Shown piece by piece: positions 1 to 12,293 of a stretch of 64,000 bases of DNA. Both the position numbers and the translations under genes were made by a program. The notes beneath the pieces are model-generated. The model saw only the letters and a list, made by a program, of their open reading frames with translations, was not told the origin of the DNA and made no database searches. This DNA is from Apteryx mantelli (taxonomy: Eukaryota > Chordata > Aves > Apterygiformes > Apterygidae): the NCBI RefSeq assembly GCF_036417845.1, contig NC_089979.1, positions 122,359,415-122,423,414 on the forward strand. The letters are read 5' to 3'. Each line of letters starts with the position of its first letter. Position 1 is the stretch's first letter.

Positions 1-3000
1 AGATTCTTCATAAAACATGTAAAATGACACATTTTACAAAAAATGTCATGCGTAAAGTGACAAATGTGGTTCTGATCCTTTCTGAACAGCAATTTTCTAT
101 TTTTAGTTTTTCTCTTTTATACGAATAAATGTTTTAAGGCCAGAAGGAAGCATTGTGTTCCTTTGCTACACAGGTCATAGGATTATGCAGCAAGACTTCC
201 TCAGTCTTACTACTTGTGACAACGAGTAGATGAACACATCTTTCAAAAATCTGTTTCTGGTATATGCTTTCAGTCTGCTTTCCCGAAGGAAATGCTTATG
301 CAATCACACGCTGCACGGGGCAGTGTATCTCTGGCCTCTTCCCATCGCTTGTGGACCATTGGCTGATTTCAACCAGAGGTGATAGAAAGCTATAGGTTTC
401 AAAGCTACTGTTTTTCTACTGGTTTTAAGCAAATAGGCAGAGGATGCCTCTGTGATGCCCTTCCCTAGGAAAGGTTGCAGGGCAGATGCAGAAATCCCCC
501 TGGGAGAGACTTGCTGGGCGCCCCTGTCCGGGGGGCTCGGATGGAGGCTGCAGCCTCGTGTGCCCCGAAGTGGCCACCTCGTGGACCAGATCGGCGTCTC
601 CTGCCTTTGGTGCTTTCTGAACAAGCCTCGTTTTGCTGTGAGCCATCCCTGATGAGGCAAGATTGGCATTTTTTCTCAACGGAAAATCTTATATATGAAA
701 TGTAACAAAGCATGTGAGAATTTTTGCTTTTTGATCTCCAAATGACATTTTTCTAAGAAAAAAAGGGCCTTTTGTAACACTTTCTGAGTCATGGAAACTT
801 TGGAATTCTGCACCAAAAAAGGCCATTTTTTTCCCAGCACCAAGAATTCCAACAACAATTTTGATGATTTTTCATTCAAAAAAATGTACATTCTGAACAT
901 GGAGAAAACAGTTTTCTCCTAAAACTTATGTCCTTTTTCATGCTGTTCACATCTAGACTCAAGCATTACAAAGTCAGATGACTGAGAAATTAGGAGAATG
1001 AGGCCCTGATCTCGTATCTGGATTCATGTGCATGAAGGCCTGTGTAGGAAGCAGCTAGCAAGATTACAGATAAACTTTTGGAAGGCGAATCAATTTAAAA
1101 GACTGCCAGTTGCGTTTCTAAGTATTTAATCACTCAAAAAAGCTTTTTCAGATTAAAGTCTGTTAAGGCTTCCCTTTTGTATAGCATGTAAATGAATACT
1201 AATCCTGTTTTACAGCCGTGGCACAGTGGCCACTGTTTCCAGGAGGAGAGTTTTTTTGTGCAAGGTGTAGGGTGGCCCTGCCTATTCTAAACGTAACAAG
1301 ATGCTATTTCAAATGCTATTGAAGCAAAACCTAGATTTATGGTGTTTAGATTAATTTTTAATTGAATAAGTCCATCGATTTGCACTTCTGCAGCCCATTT
1401 CTTGGCATGCACGGCCCACGGCAATTTAGCAACAGCACATTTCACCTCCCAGCTATTCCTAAGGGTGTGAGATGTAAAAGTTGACCTGGAAAGGCTGACA
1501 TGGCCTGTGCGGGCCAGTGTTTCTTCTTGGTGAGTGCCATGGTAAGCTGTGGATTTAAACCCTCTGAAAAATATAAGCTCATTTCCCAGCCAGGGTCGCG
1601 CATGCCTGCGGGGGCTCTGGGGCTGCCTGGCAGCGAGGCAGCACGGGGGGAGGCGGATCCGCTCCGGCGGGAAGGCTTTGCGCGCCCTTGCAGAGCTGCA
1701 TGGCCAGCCCACATGTCACTGGGTGCCGACAGGCCCTATGGGCAGAGCTTGGTCTGAGACCCAGTTTCTGATTGAAAAAACAGGGAAGAGGGTGGGAAGA
1801 TCTTTCCTGTAGCAACCTGAGCCTGCAGGGCTTTCACGGCATTACTGGATTTTACATTTTCCCTGGTTCATCTTTCCAGGTGACGACTAACTTCCCTGGA
1901 AAGCAGGGTGTGAGATGAGACCCGGCTTTCTGAAGCTAGGCAGTCCTGGAGGTCTCCACAATCTCCAGAGCAGCTGAACCGAGGCCGCTGTGGACCTGTG
2001 CGAAGCCCCAGGCAGTGAGGAGCCTTTGCTCCCACTTCGGTGTGAAGCACAGACCCTGCACGCAGCAGGCAGCCTGGTGCCCGGCGGATTTGGGAGGTTT
2101 CCTAGTGGCGCCGAGTGGGGTGCAAACCACACAGCGCTTTGCGCACTGTCAGCAGAGGGGATCAGCAGAGCTTTTTATACAAAGAAAGCCGGAATCTGTT
2201 TCCATCAGGCTTTTGTCCCTACGCGCAACATATTCCTGAGCGCTCTCCTGTCCTCTTTATGTTTTTCGGGCTCAGGCAAAAATAAAATGTAGTGGGATAA
2301 GCAAAATCTGCTAAAGTATGTTCCAGTGGTTCAACACGCCCCCCGCCTAGGATTGTCACAGCATGAGCTTTAATTAATACTGAAGAAAAAAAAGATCTCA
2401 GAGGAATAATAAGGGCAGCCAATGCAAATGAACCACTTGTGCAGTCCTTCCCACAGCTTTTCCTGCCTTCCCTCCGAGGAGCCTTCGTAGGATGTCCTCT
2501 GCAATTATTATTTCATTGCAATGATACAGATTTGCTATAAGACGGTTACAGCTGATAGTAGCTTCTTAATACAATATGCAAGGTTTGGAGGTCTGCAGAG
2601 ATTTCATGTTCATGCAAATGAATGCAAACGATTTTACAACGTGTCATGATGATGCTGTGCTTGTTCTCTCCCTACAAAAGAGGGACCTCAAAGTGCTGCA
2701 TGCACCTGGCCTCTTTCGCTGCCTGTCCTGCCTGAACAAATAGCCGCTGGCCCATGGGGCTCGTGATGGAGCTGACCTAGAGGAATATCTGCCATTCGTT
2801 TTGCAGTGCAGATTTTACATGTTTCTGCAAAGAATGGGTGCAGTTATTTAGGAGGAAGGAGATGAACTAAGAAAGTGGCCATGTCTGTGCCTTTTTTGGC
2901 TCTGACTTGAGCTGGCCAATGCCAGGGTGAGGACAGGGCCTGTCCTGCAGCAGCCCAGAGCTCTCCCTGGCTGCGGCATGCTTGGTGCCGTCCTGAGGCC

Positions 3001-6000
3001 TCACAGCACGTCTGTGCCATTCGGCCTGCAGGAAGGAGCAAAGGGAAGGGAGAGCCAGGGCGTGCCTCTTAGTCTCCCCTCCGAATCATATACTGGGAAG
3101 AGGAGGAAGTGCATCTGTGTCTTCCTTTTGCTTTTCCTTCCGAGAACCCAGGTTTGTCTGTACCAACAGCAGTGAGCTTCTTGCCACCTGAGGTCTTTCT
3201 CAGTCTTGTAGGGGCAAAATGTATGGGATCTTTTTTAAAAAAAAAAACATGCTAAAAAATGGACATGCACAAAATATAGATGTGTGAAAAGTAGGGGTGA
3301 GCTTATGCTGTCCCCATGCAGATGCCAGTGCTGCAATCCCAGCATGCAGCTGGCTTTAATCGTTTTGGCTTGTGAGGGCATAGGCTCTGCTCACAGTACT
3401 GCAGGTACCTGCAGGTGTGACTTTAGCACCTGTTTTGAAAATCTTGCCAAATATTACATCAGTTTGCAAAGAAAGAATGCTGCACAAGCCATACCTGGGG
3501 CCTAATTTTGATCTCTCTTATATGAATGTACATTGAGAAAAACATAATGTTGAATTTCTGCTCATCTCTGTGCAAATAAATTCAGAATCTGGCTTCTTTC
3601 CCATTACTCAGCGTTTTTACTTGCCTCATTGTAAAGCTCTTTGAATGATAACACTTCTCTAGTGATACAGGGCAAATGGTTACCGGAGATTTTGTCAAGA
3701 CAGTTTCCTTTGTTACTGAAACCTTTTGGTTTGCTGTGTCAAGAGGATTTTGCTAGTATGACGTTTTTGTGGTCTGTTGTCTCAGGGTGCATAAGTATCT
3801 CCCACAGCAGAAACATTTGTTCCTTGCAGATCACCGGTTTGCATTGCCCTACTCCTCTGGCTGAGACACTTCTGTCTCACCAAAGATCAAGCAGGTTGTC
3901 TCTTCAGACTGTCAGGTACGTTAGAAATTTTTTCCATAAATGTGAGGACTAGCAAATGTAGAGTGGCAGAAGAAAGGGCTGTATCCCTCTGTCTTTAGGC
4001 AGCCCTGCATTTTACAATTTATGTCTGATTTTTTATTATATTTAATATTTATTGTTATTTAAAGTGTCATGTACATTTGCTTTCTTCTCATCCTTTTCCC
4101 TTCTGCAGGCTAGGAGCACCCCGTTTTCTTCTTCCTTTTGTTCTCTTGCAGCACAGGAAAGTTACCAGATAAAGCCAGTCCTGGATGCTATTTTCCAGTC
4201 CTGAAATAACTGGCTTTACATTCAGACTGTGCAGGCCTTTCACATAAGGTAGCTGGGTACTTCTTCTTTCACACTGCCGTGGCTGTAACCATTTCTGTGT
4301 CATTAACCTTCAGCTTGCAGGAGATGTCCCGTAGCCACAGCCACAGAGCAGGAATGTGCCTCCTCGCTGCACGGTTTTCCAGAGGCCGCAGCACCATTGC
4401 CCGTCTGGAGCCCAGAGGCAGCAACAGCCCCTGGGGCGCTGGGATGGAGGAAGGCAGCGGCATTTCACCATATGCATGTGAAATGCTGGCGTGACAGCAG
4501 AAGCATGGGACATGGGTGCCAAAACATGCCCGAGATGTAGCGTTCCTCATAGTTCTACGTGGACTGCGCAAAACCTGGTACAAATTGCTGCTGAGCGATT
4601 CCAAACAGAAATATTTTACTCGTTGCCTGTAAGTTTAATGCAGCCCCTCAGTTAAGCTGATGGCCTACACGGATGTTTTTGTTGTGGTATAAAGGCAGTG
4701 CTTTTTTCACTGGTTTTAACCTCCTTTCAGCACAACATAAGTGAAACCTGAAAAATCCCTGCATGTCAGGCGAAGGAGGTCTACACTCAGCATGACACTG
4801 GTGTGACAAAAGCTGTTTAACCTCAGGCTATAGCTGACTGTTGCTCTACTCATCTGTATAGCAGATCTCAGTGGCAAGACCTGGTCCAACTCAGTTATGT
4901 GGTGCTTGGCTGTGTTTAGGGGATGGTCAGTGTTTTACCAGCTCAGGTCATATGATTGCAAACTGGGAGAGGAGAAGAGCAGGCTGAGGGAAAGTTTGGT
5001 GTTTCCGAAGAAGATGGAGCAAGAATATCAATGTTCCTCTGGCTTTTGTGGGCAGATCTCAAGGAGAAACAGGAAAGAGTGAATCCCTAGTCCTTCCAAA
5101 CCGCTTTTCTTTCTGTCTTGCACTCCTACACTGTCTCTCAATGACCATATTCTTAGCACTTGGTGCCAGTGACGGAGTCCTCTGCCTACCATCTCTCTTT
5201 CCTCATTTACCTCTTTCTTCCACGGCCTCTTCATTGCATCAGAGATGCAACCCTTGAGCAGGACAGAAGAAAAAAGCTGCTGGAGGGAAGGGTGCTGACA
5301 CTTCCAGACGAACCTTCTAGGATGAATCAGGGATGCATCATGATGTACCCTATTCCTGGTGCCTCAGGGTCCCTTGGGTAAAAAAGGCAGAGAAACCATC
5401 CATGGGCTGTACCCACAGATCCTACTCTGCCTTAAAACTGATGATGGTGCTCACATAAAGTGTCCCTTTCTTAGGTTTCTGCCTGCACTGGTGTATGCCA
5501 AACAGATGAATTTCCCTCCATGAGTGCAGTTATGATGCCCAGGAGGGTTAGGCTGGCACACAGGAAAGCCAACCCTGGTGACTTTTACACTGTGGCAGTT
5601 GCTATACAACCGCTTCAACATTGTTCTCACCATTTCTTTGCAGAACAGCAGTGGTGTTCCTCCACTGGGAGGACACTGCTATGGAAAGCTGGATTTGGGT
5701 TCATGCAGCCCCAGATTTTGCCATCTGTTTTCCTGCAGAAGTGCAGCTCACACTATCACATCGTATGCTGGTGCCGCTATGTGCATGGCTTTCAGTGCCC
5801 ATCCAAGTGCCTTCTGAACCTGAGGCCCAGTTCCTACCAAATCCGCAGAGAGGTAGAGCTCTCTGATACCGTATGTTCCCAGGAGTTTTAGGAAAGGAGG
5901 CAGCTGGGAAAAAATAGGTCTCAAACAGGGAGAGCAGCAGTTTGAGGACAGACCCTCTCAGACAGCAAAGACCTTGCCCAGGACAGAGACTGTGTCCTGA

Positions 6001-9000
6001 TTGCAGAAAAACTTCTAAAAGGTGTTTATGCTACGCAAAACTAAGGGGACAACACCTTGGTCTCTGATCGCTAATGAAGGGGGTACTTACACTGCAGCCG
6101 GTGTACAATTTGGTTAAAAAAAGCACTTAGCTGCAAGATATGAATCCAATGGAAAACAGATTGTGCTTTGTGTGGACTTGTTTTTCTCTTTATCCATCAG
6201 GCAGAGCCCTTCTGCACCAGACCTGCTGTTGGCCAGACAAGGCAGTGATGTGAGGAGCACCCCTGGCAGAAAGGCTGCCTCAGTGCACCCATGGTATGTA
6301 CAGCACCCGCAGGGCGCAGGGAGTTACCCAAGTCAAATCCCTCTGAGGCAGAGAATGTTGCAGAAACAGGCAGAAGGGGAATAACAGCATTTTCTTCCAA
6401 GACACATGTGGCCCTAAGCATCTTTTGAGATGAGCATTTGGTAACTGATTGGAAATAAGCTTGTTTTATCTCTGCTGCCCTCATAGCAGGCCCTGGTAAT
6501 TATTTTTTAAGCAGACAGCAAAAAAAATACATGTTTTCAGCAAGATAAGACCAGTCCTCATTCCTTCCTTCCCACTGGCAGGAGCGTAGTGATGTGGGTA
6601 AGGAGGACCGTGCAGTGGACATGCTGCAAGGACAGATTGTGTTCACACTCAGAGCCGGCGGAAAGTGGGAGTCAAAACTGGTGCTCCTAGCACCACGAGG
6701 AGCTCCAAAAAAGAGTCAGTGACATTAATAATTGCAGCCAGCAGTTGTCACTGATCTAGTTAATCAGGACTGCGTTATACAAAGTGCTCCCTGTCACTTC
6801 CACTGTACCCAGCATTCAAAAAAAATAAAAGAATCAGTTTGTGACTAGTGATGGGGAGATCTGACCACCAGGTGCCAGTCTCACTCCACAGGGAATATGG
6901 AGCAACTCTTAGGCCAGCAGGGTTTGCAGGAAAAGCCAACGTAGCCAGATATCATTTATTTTGTCCCTATCTGGGTTTTTCTACATGCTACAGCTGGGAG
7001 CAGCCATCTCTCTGCACCCTCCAGTGAGACATCTCCCCAGCGCTGTAAAACCATGGGTACTGCTCACCCGGTGGAAGTTTCTGTCTGCAGGCAGTGTTCT
7101 TCCACAGGCAGGGAGGGATGCAGATGGAGACCTGCTGTCCAGGAAGGTTGTGGCCTCCTCCACCATTGTCTTATTCTGCTGCACACGGGAGAGCTAGTTC
7201 CTCCTCCAGCCCGCCTTCCCTTTTGGAGGCACGAGCATCCTAGGGTACCATTCAGCACCAACAGAGGTTTTGTAGTTGCTTTAAGTGCAGTAGTTATCCC
7301 TTCAGACTTGGCCACAGAATTCAAGCCTGAGATTTCTGCACCGTAACTCACCTGGATTTGCTAATCTTCTGGGCACAGCTCTCTGTGTATGAAGGGGACT
7401 GTCCTAGGGAACAGGGTCCTGGCATTTCCTGGCCTTCATGTTCATTTGTGAATGAAGTCAATCCCTCCTGGAGCTACAGCCACTGCCAGGCTCTCTGGGG
7501 CCCTGTGTACCCTTCGGTTTTCACAGAGAAAAGCAGGATTTCCTAGAGGCTTCCCCTGAAGGCTGAGGCTGGCGTTGCCAGTGGCCCCAGAGGAAGGCTA
7601 GCGAGGGGAACAGTAACTGCTCTCTTTTTTCAAGATGAAGGGGTGTGAAGGCACAATTCACACCCCCACTCTTGTTTTCCTAGTCTCAGTGGCCTGGACT
7701 AGTGTTTGAGTGCAGAATATATATATATGCTTCTAGACGTCCTAGTTTCAGATGGGTTTGAGGTACCACGGGCACTTTTCATGTGGCCCTAAAGCACATC
7801 TGTAAACTCCTTTTCTCCTTTGATTCTGCTTGCCTTTGCTCTCCCTTTCCTTAACTCTCCCTTCTCTTCTGCTCTTAACTCATCAAACTTGATTTTTAAA
7901 ATAGCCTGCAAAATCTCACTTGAATCTGTAATCAGATCTCTTTCCATTTGAGTTCTCTGAAGACTAAACAAGCCCAGCATTGCCAGTGTCTACTTTAGCT
8001 GAAGACCCTTTGTGTCTACTGATATATCCTTTGTGCTGTTTGCTTTTTTTTCCCCCTAGATCATGAATAAAGATGTTAAATACAAGATCATTTGGGACTG
8101 CTGAATTCCAAACCCTGGAGCTAGTGATATTTCAAGAACAATTCTATTATGTGATTATATTTCACTTACTGAGTTGTCTCAGGGAAATCATTTATAATAG
8201 AACAGCAGGCCTTAGCTTCCTGTAACCCTCTTAAATCAATCCCATCATATCACAAAAGCCTTATTTTCATATCATCCATTGTAATTGTTTATTTGCTTGA
8301 AGAGGCCTTCCTGGTGTACTTAGTAGCAATCGGGTTTTTCAACAGATTAAACAAATTACCATTTTAAAGCACGAGAGCTGAAAAAAAAACAAAACAACCC
8401 CCAAATTTCCTTGAAAAATAATGAACTGAAAAGCGGTTTGAAAAATACCAGCCTCACATTGATGTTGTCCAGCTCATTGGGGTTCTCCAAGCAGTGAGCG
8501 ATGTACCTCGAACAAGGATGGTAGGGCTTTGCAGCCTTTGATGGGGTGGAGAGGCAACATCAGTACCTGGCTCAGGAGTGTCAGAGCAGTTACCTCCGCT
8601 GAGACTTTTGCATGCATGTTTTCATGTCTCTGTTCTGATGTGCTCCCTGGAGAAAAGTTATTTTCTCCCTGGAGAATTTCCTCCCTAGAGAAAAGTGAAG
8701 GAAGCTGATTTGCAGAATCAAATTTGCTGTCGATATTTCACATGCACGTGCTGCTTAATGCATGCTCCTGTTAGTACAGGGTGACATGTTTGTTAAGTTC
8801 AAAGTTATATTTCCCGGGAAAAAAAGAAGCACAGTCAATGTGAAGGATTCGTATCAGTCGTGGGGAGTCCAGAGGCAAATGTGCTGCAGCCTTACAAAGA
8901 ATGTCCGACTGCAACTGTCTGCATAAAGATGAAAAGTTCCTTTTTACTTTTCAGAGAATACTATCCTTTTTGTATCAAGAACATCAAAATCCTTCTACAG

Positions 9001-12000
9001 GCCAGCCAACTGCAGACAGACCTAACTGTTCTGCAGAGCAAATTCTTCCTGCAATGATAAGTACAACTGGGAGTTTAAAATGCAAAGGTAATGCTGGAAT
9101 AATCAGTGTTGATCATGATTTGGATCTAATTTTCCCCTTATTTCCTTCCTGCTTTGATAGAAATGTGCTGGTGCAAATAAGAGAGGAAAATAGGGCTGGT
9201 TGTTTTCTGCACCTCTGATCCTCCAAAAAGCAGATTTCTGACCATTTCTGAATTGGGGAATAAGGTGATTCTCAATACCATCATCCCCGGATCTCCTGCT
9301 CTATAGACTTCTGAACTCATCTTCCACCTGTGTGCCATATGCTAACAAGTTTGGTGAATTACCCCTGATATGTACCATCAGTTTGTAGTTTTTCATGTGA
9401 TTTAGTTCCTCAGTGCAGTTAAAGAAAGGTAGTAATCAAAAGAACTGCTCATTCAGTCTTACTAATGCACATGACTGTATCAAAGCTGGGAAAAATGCAA
9501 TATACAATTGCATATACTGGAAACACACAGGGATATTCTTTCTAGCTCTGTTGTGTTAGACTAACACAGGGTCGTCAAAAGAGTCTTTTTTTGCACAGAC
9601 AAAAATCCAACTGGAATCAGACTGTGGGGAAAAATAAACAGTGAAGGCAAATCACACGTTTCCTGATTTGGCATGCTGGTCATACTGTGCAATGCATACA
9701 CAGTGCAATCTGTTCCTGGGGAGCCTGACACCACCGGCCCACACTGGCTCCGTGTTAGAGAGTCACCTTGGGCATATAAAATGTACCTGTCCAAGGCAAT
9801 CAATCAGAACTGCTCTTCTGATTTCCAAAATGGCCATGGTTTTAGGCTGGATACTTGCATCAGTGCATCAGGTGACTATGAATGTCTTTGAGGTCTTGTT
9901 CAACTTACTCATTTCCCTTCCTCCCTCCCCTACAGCTTAAGCAGCAAGAACATCTGATGTCACTTAAGTCTCCGTGGAAAGAATGGAGACAGTGACAAAC
10001 AGTTTCGAGCTGTCCAAAATATCAGCCCTAGTAAGCAGTTTCCCCTATGGTTTCTCAGTACAATGTTGCCTAATACCAGTGTGGGGTGGCTTTTTCTAAC
10101 TGGTATTTATGTCTTAGGTAGTTGGACTCTTTTCTGTCTGTTGTAGTATCTCTCATTGTTGCTTTTTAAAAATAGCCTGGTAAACTGTTTTTTTAAAATG
10201 ATGAGAAAGCAGAACTAGAAGCTGATTCCTGCTTTTTACATACCCCCAGTACAGCTTTGTTCCACAAGAGATGCCAGTGGAGGGCACCCCATGGATAGAG
10301 TGGCTCTCAGCACTGTGAAATGAGATCCAAATTTTAAAATCCCACAGTTATGATGGGGAGAGGGGGATGAGAAAGGATGTAAAATCCATGGGGGAGAAGG
10401 TACTCAGTGCCTTTCCAGTGGTGTGAAGCACCACATAGGATTGGCCATGAGCAGCAAATATAGAAAAGGTTTTTATGAAAATGTTAATGGTCCATGAGTC
10501 AGAGTGAGTTTAAATGGCTGTGACAGAAACCTGAGTTAATTCAGACCAGCACCTGGTTCAGTGTGTCTGTATGGATGACTTTGATTTCTTCGGCCTTATG
10601 CATCTTAGCCATAGCTTTGCCTAAAAGAATAAGATTCATGTTCTTTAAGGCGGGAGGAATGTCTTTTTCCCACTCCCACTCATGTCAAAAAACACAGAAA
10701 AGATGTTTGCTACAAAAATCAAACACAAGCTGAACAATGAAAATGTCAGTCCCAGGTGATGATAAAAGACACTGTTTCATAACTGTAACTCCAGCAAGGA
10801 CCAACAGACACTTTCTGCAAAAAATAAAATAAAAACTGATGCATTTAAGTGATCAGCTGAGCAGCCAATGGTGCCTTGGTCCACCTGCTTGAATGCCTTT
10901 CCTGAAGCAGAGCTTTTCCTCACTGAATGAACTGCAGTCATTGTCTTCTGCTCTCATGAGGGCTAAACCTTCAGCTAATTTTCCCTGAGCTAATTTTAAT
11001 TAGCTGTCCCAACTAATTAAGGCATCTTAATTCATGGAAAAATACTGAGTCTTTATCAGGGACTCCTTGGCTGGAATACAGGCTAAGATATCAGAGCTGA
11101 GCCGAAGAGAGATGTTTTCTCTGATGCTTTAAATAGCTTGCTAATATGAAAATGTGGTTATAGCCAGTCTCATGAGGATGAAGTTATTATCCCACAGCTA
11201 GAGGCCAAATCCAGATTGTGACTCCATTTCCACCCAAACTCCCACTGAATGAAAGTGGTGTTGCCTGAGGGAAGGCTGTGGTTGCTTGGGATGGCTTGGG
11301 GAGGGAGCGCAAGCAGGGGGGAAGCAGGGGACAGTGTGAACACAGTGTTACTCACTTTCCTAGGACAGGAGCTAGCAGGTGCCTCACTGGAAGTGAGGGG
11401 CCAGGCAGTTGCAGCCACAAGCTGACTTTACGCCAGGACTTTTGTACTTATCTCCTTGGGGAGAGAATCTCTTTGTCTTGCAGTTTCCAGATTCACCAAC
11501 AGAAGAGGAGAATTTCCTTTTGGACACCGAAGTTCCTTCTCATCAGCTTTTCTGGGGGTTTCTCTGCTCCTGACCATCTGGCGCTTGCCCCTTGCTTTGG
11601 TGCCCAGGGCCACCTGGCTCCCTACAGAAGTGCCTTGAAGGTCTGAGCAGTGATATGAATGCTGGAGCCCCTGTGAGGTCTCTCTGACCACCAACAGCAA
11701 AAAAGAGAAGTGTTTTTTAAGCACTCACCAGTTAGAAGACTATGATGAGGTGCAGTTTTCCGAGGGCACATTTAAACAAGCAGAACAATTAGTATCCAGT
11801 TTAATTAGCTCAGAGTTTAATCACCCTTGCAAGTGAAGATAAAGACCAGAGTTTGTCTATTTCTAATTTAAGCAGTACAAAATTTCTCAGTGCCTGTCCT
11901 GGAACACTAAATAGGTGAATCTGTGTACCTTTTGTCTCTCAGACAAGTGACCTTACCATCTTTTTAATTTCCCATTCTACCAATAAATGTAATGACCCTA

Positions 12001-12265
12001 TGGATCATTTAAAACAATCAATATTAAACCAGGATCATCTTGAAGGCCTCAAATCCTAGTCTGTATGATACTTCCTTCAGCACGCATCTTTCCTATTGCC
12101 ACAGATAAAGTGCTCTTGACTGATCAGGATAGGAGAATCCTGTTTTTATCTCTGCACTGTTTGCAGTGTAGCGCCCTGATCCACTTTGTTTTAGAGAGTT
12201 CGGGGGAGAGATGAGAGATGTTCCCCCTGTGAACACTTTGCTGTGCAAACATCATCCTAGATTAA
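1..12265. other. Intergenic sequence, no gene seen
   Basis: ORFs here are short (up to 141 aa), overlap on both strands and show no family residues. Small CpG-richer patches occur at about 1590-1700 and 2030-2115. I recognise no RNA gene, and no transposon apart from the small CTCCCTGGAGAA triplication. Confidence 0.7.
8643..8695 (+). repeat. Three copies of CTCCCTRGAGAA
   Basis: Copies start at 8643, 8665 and 8681. The first and third extend to AAAG. Each unit is itself partly palindromic (TTCTCC/GGAGAA). A small local duplication. Confidence 0.7.
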
Positions 12266-12293
12266 TAATGTTTTACATGCATGTAAAACATTA
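12266..12293. repeat. Perfect 28-bp palindrome centred on ATGCAT
   Basis: The left arm TAATGTTTTACATG is the exact reverse complement of the right arm, with no spacer. The central ATGCAT is self-complementary. It could form a cruciform or bind a homodimeric factor. No terminal repeats or transposase are nearby. Confidence 0.9.

Noticed and set aside
18-38. 9-bp inverted repeat TGTAAAATG/CATTTTACA with 3-nt loop
   Set aside because: Short A+T-rich hairpins of this size are common by chance, and no gene adjoins it.
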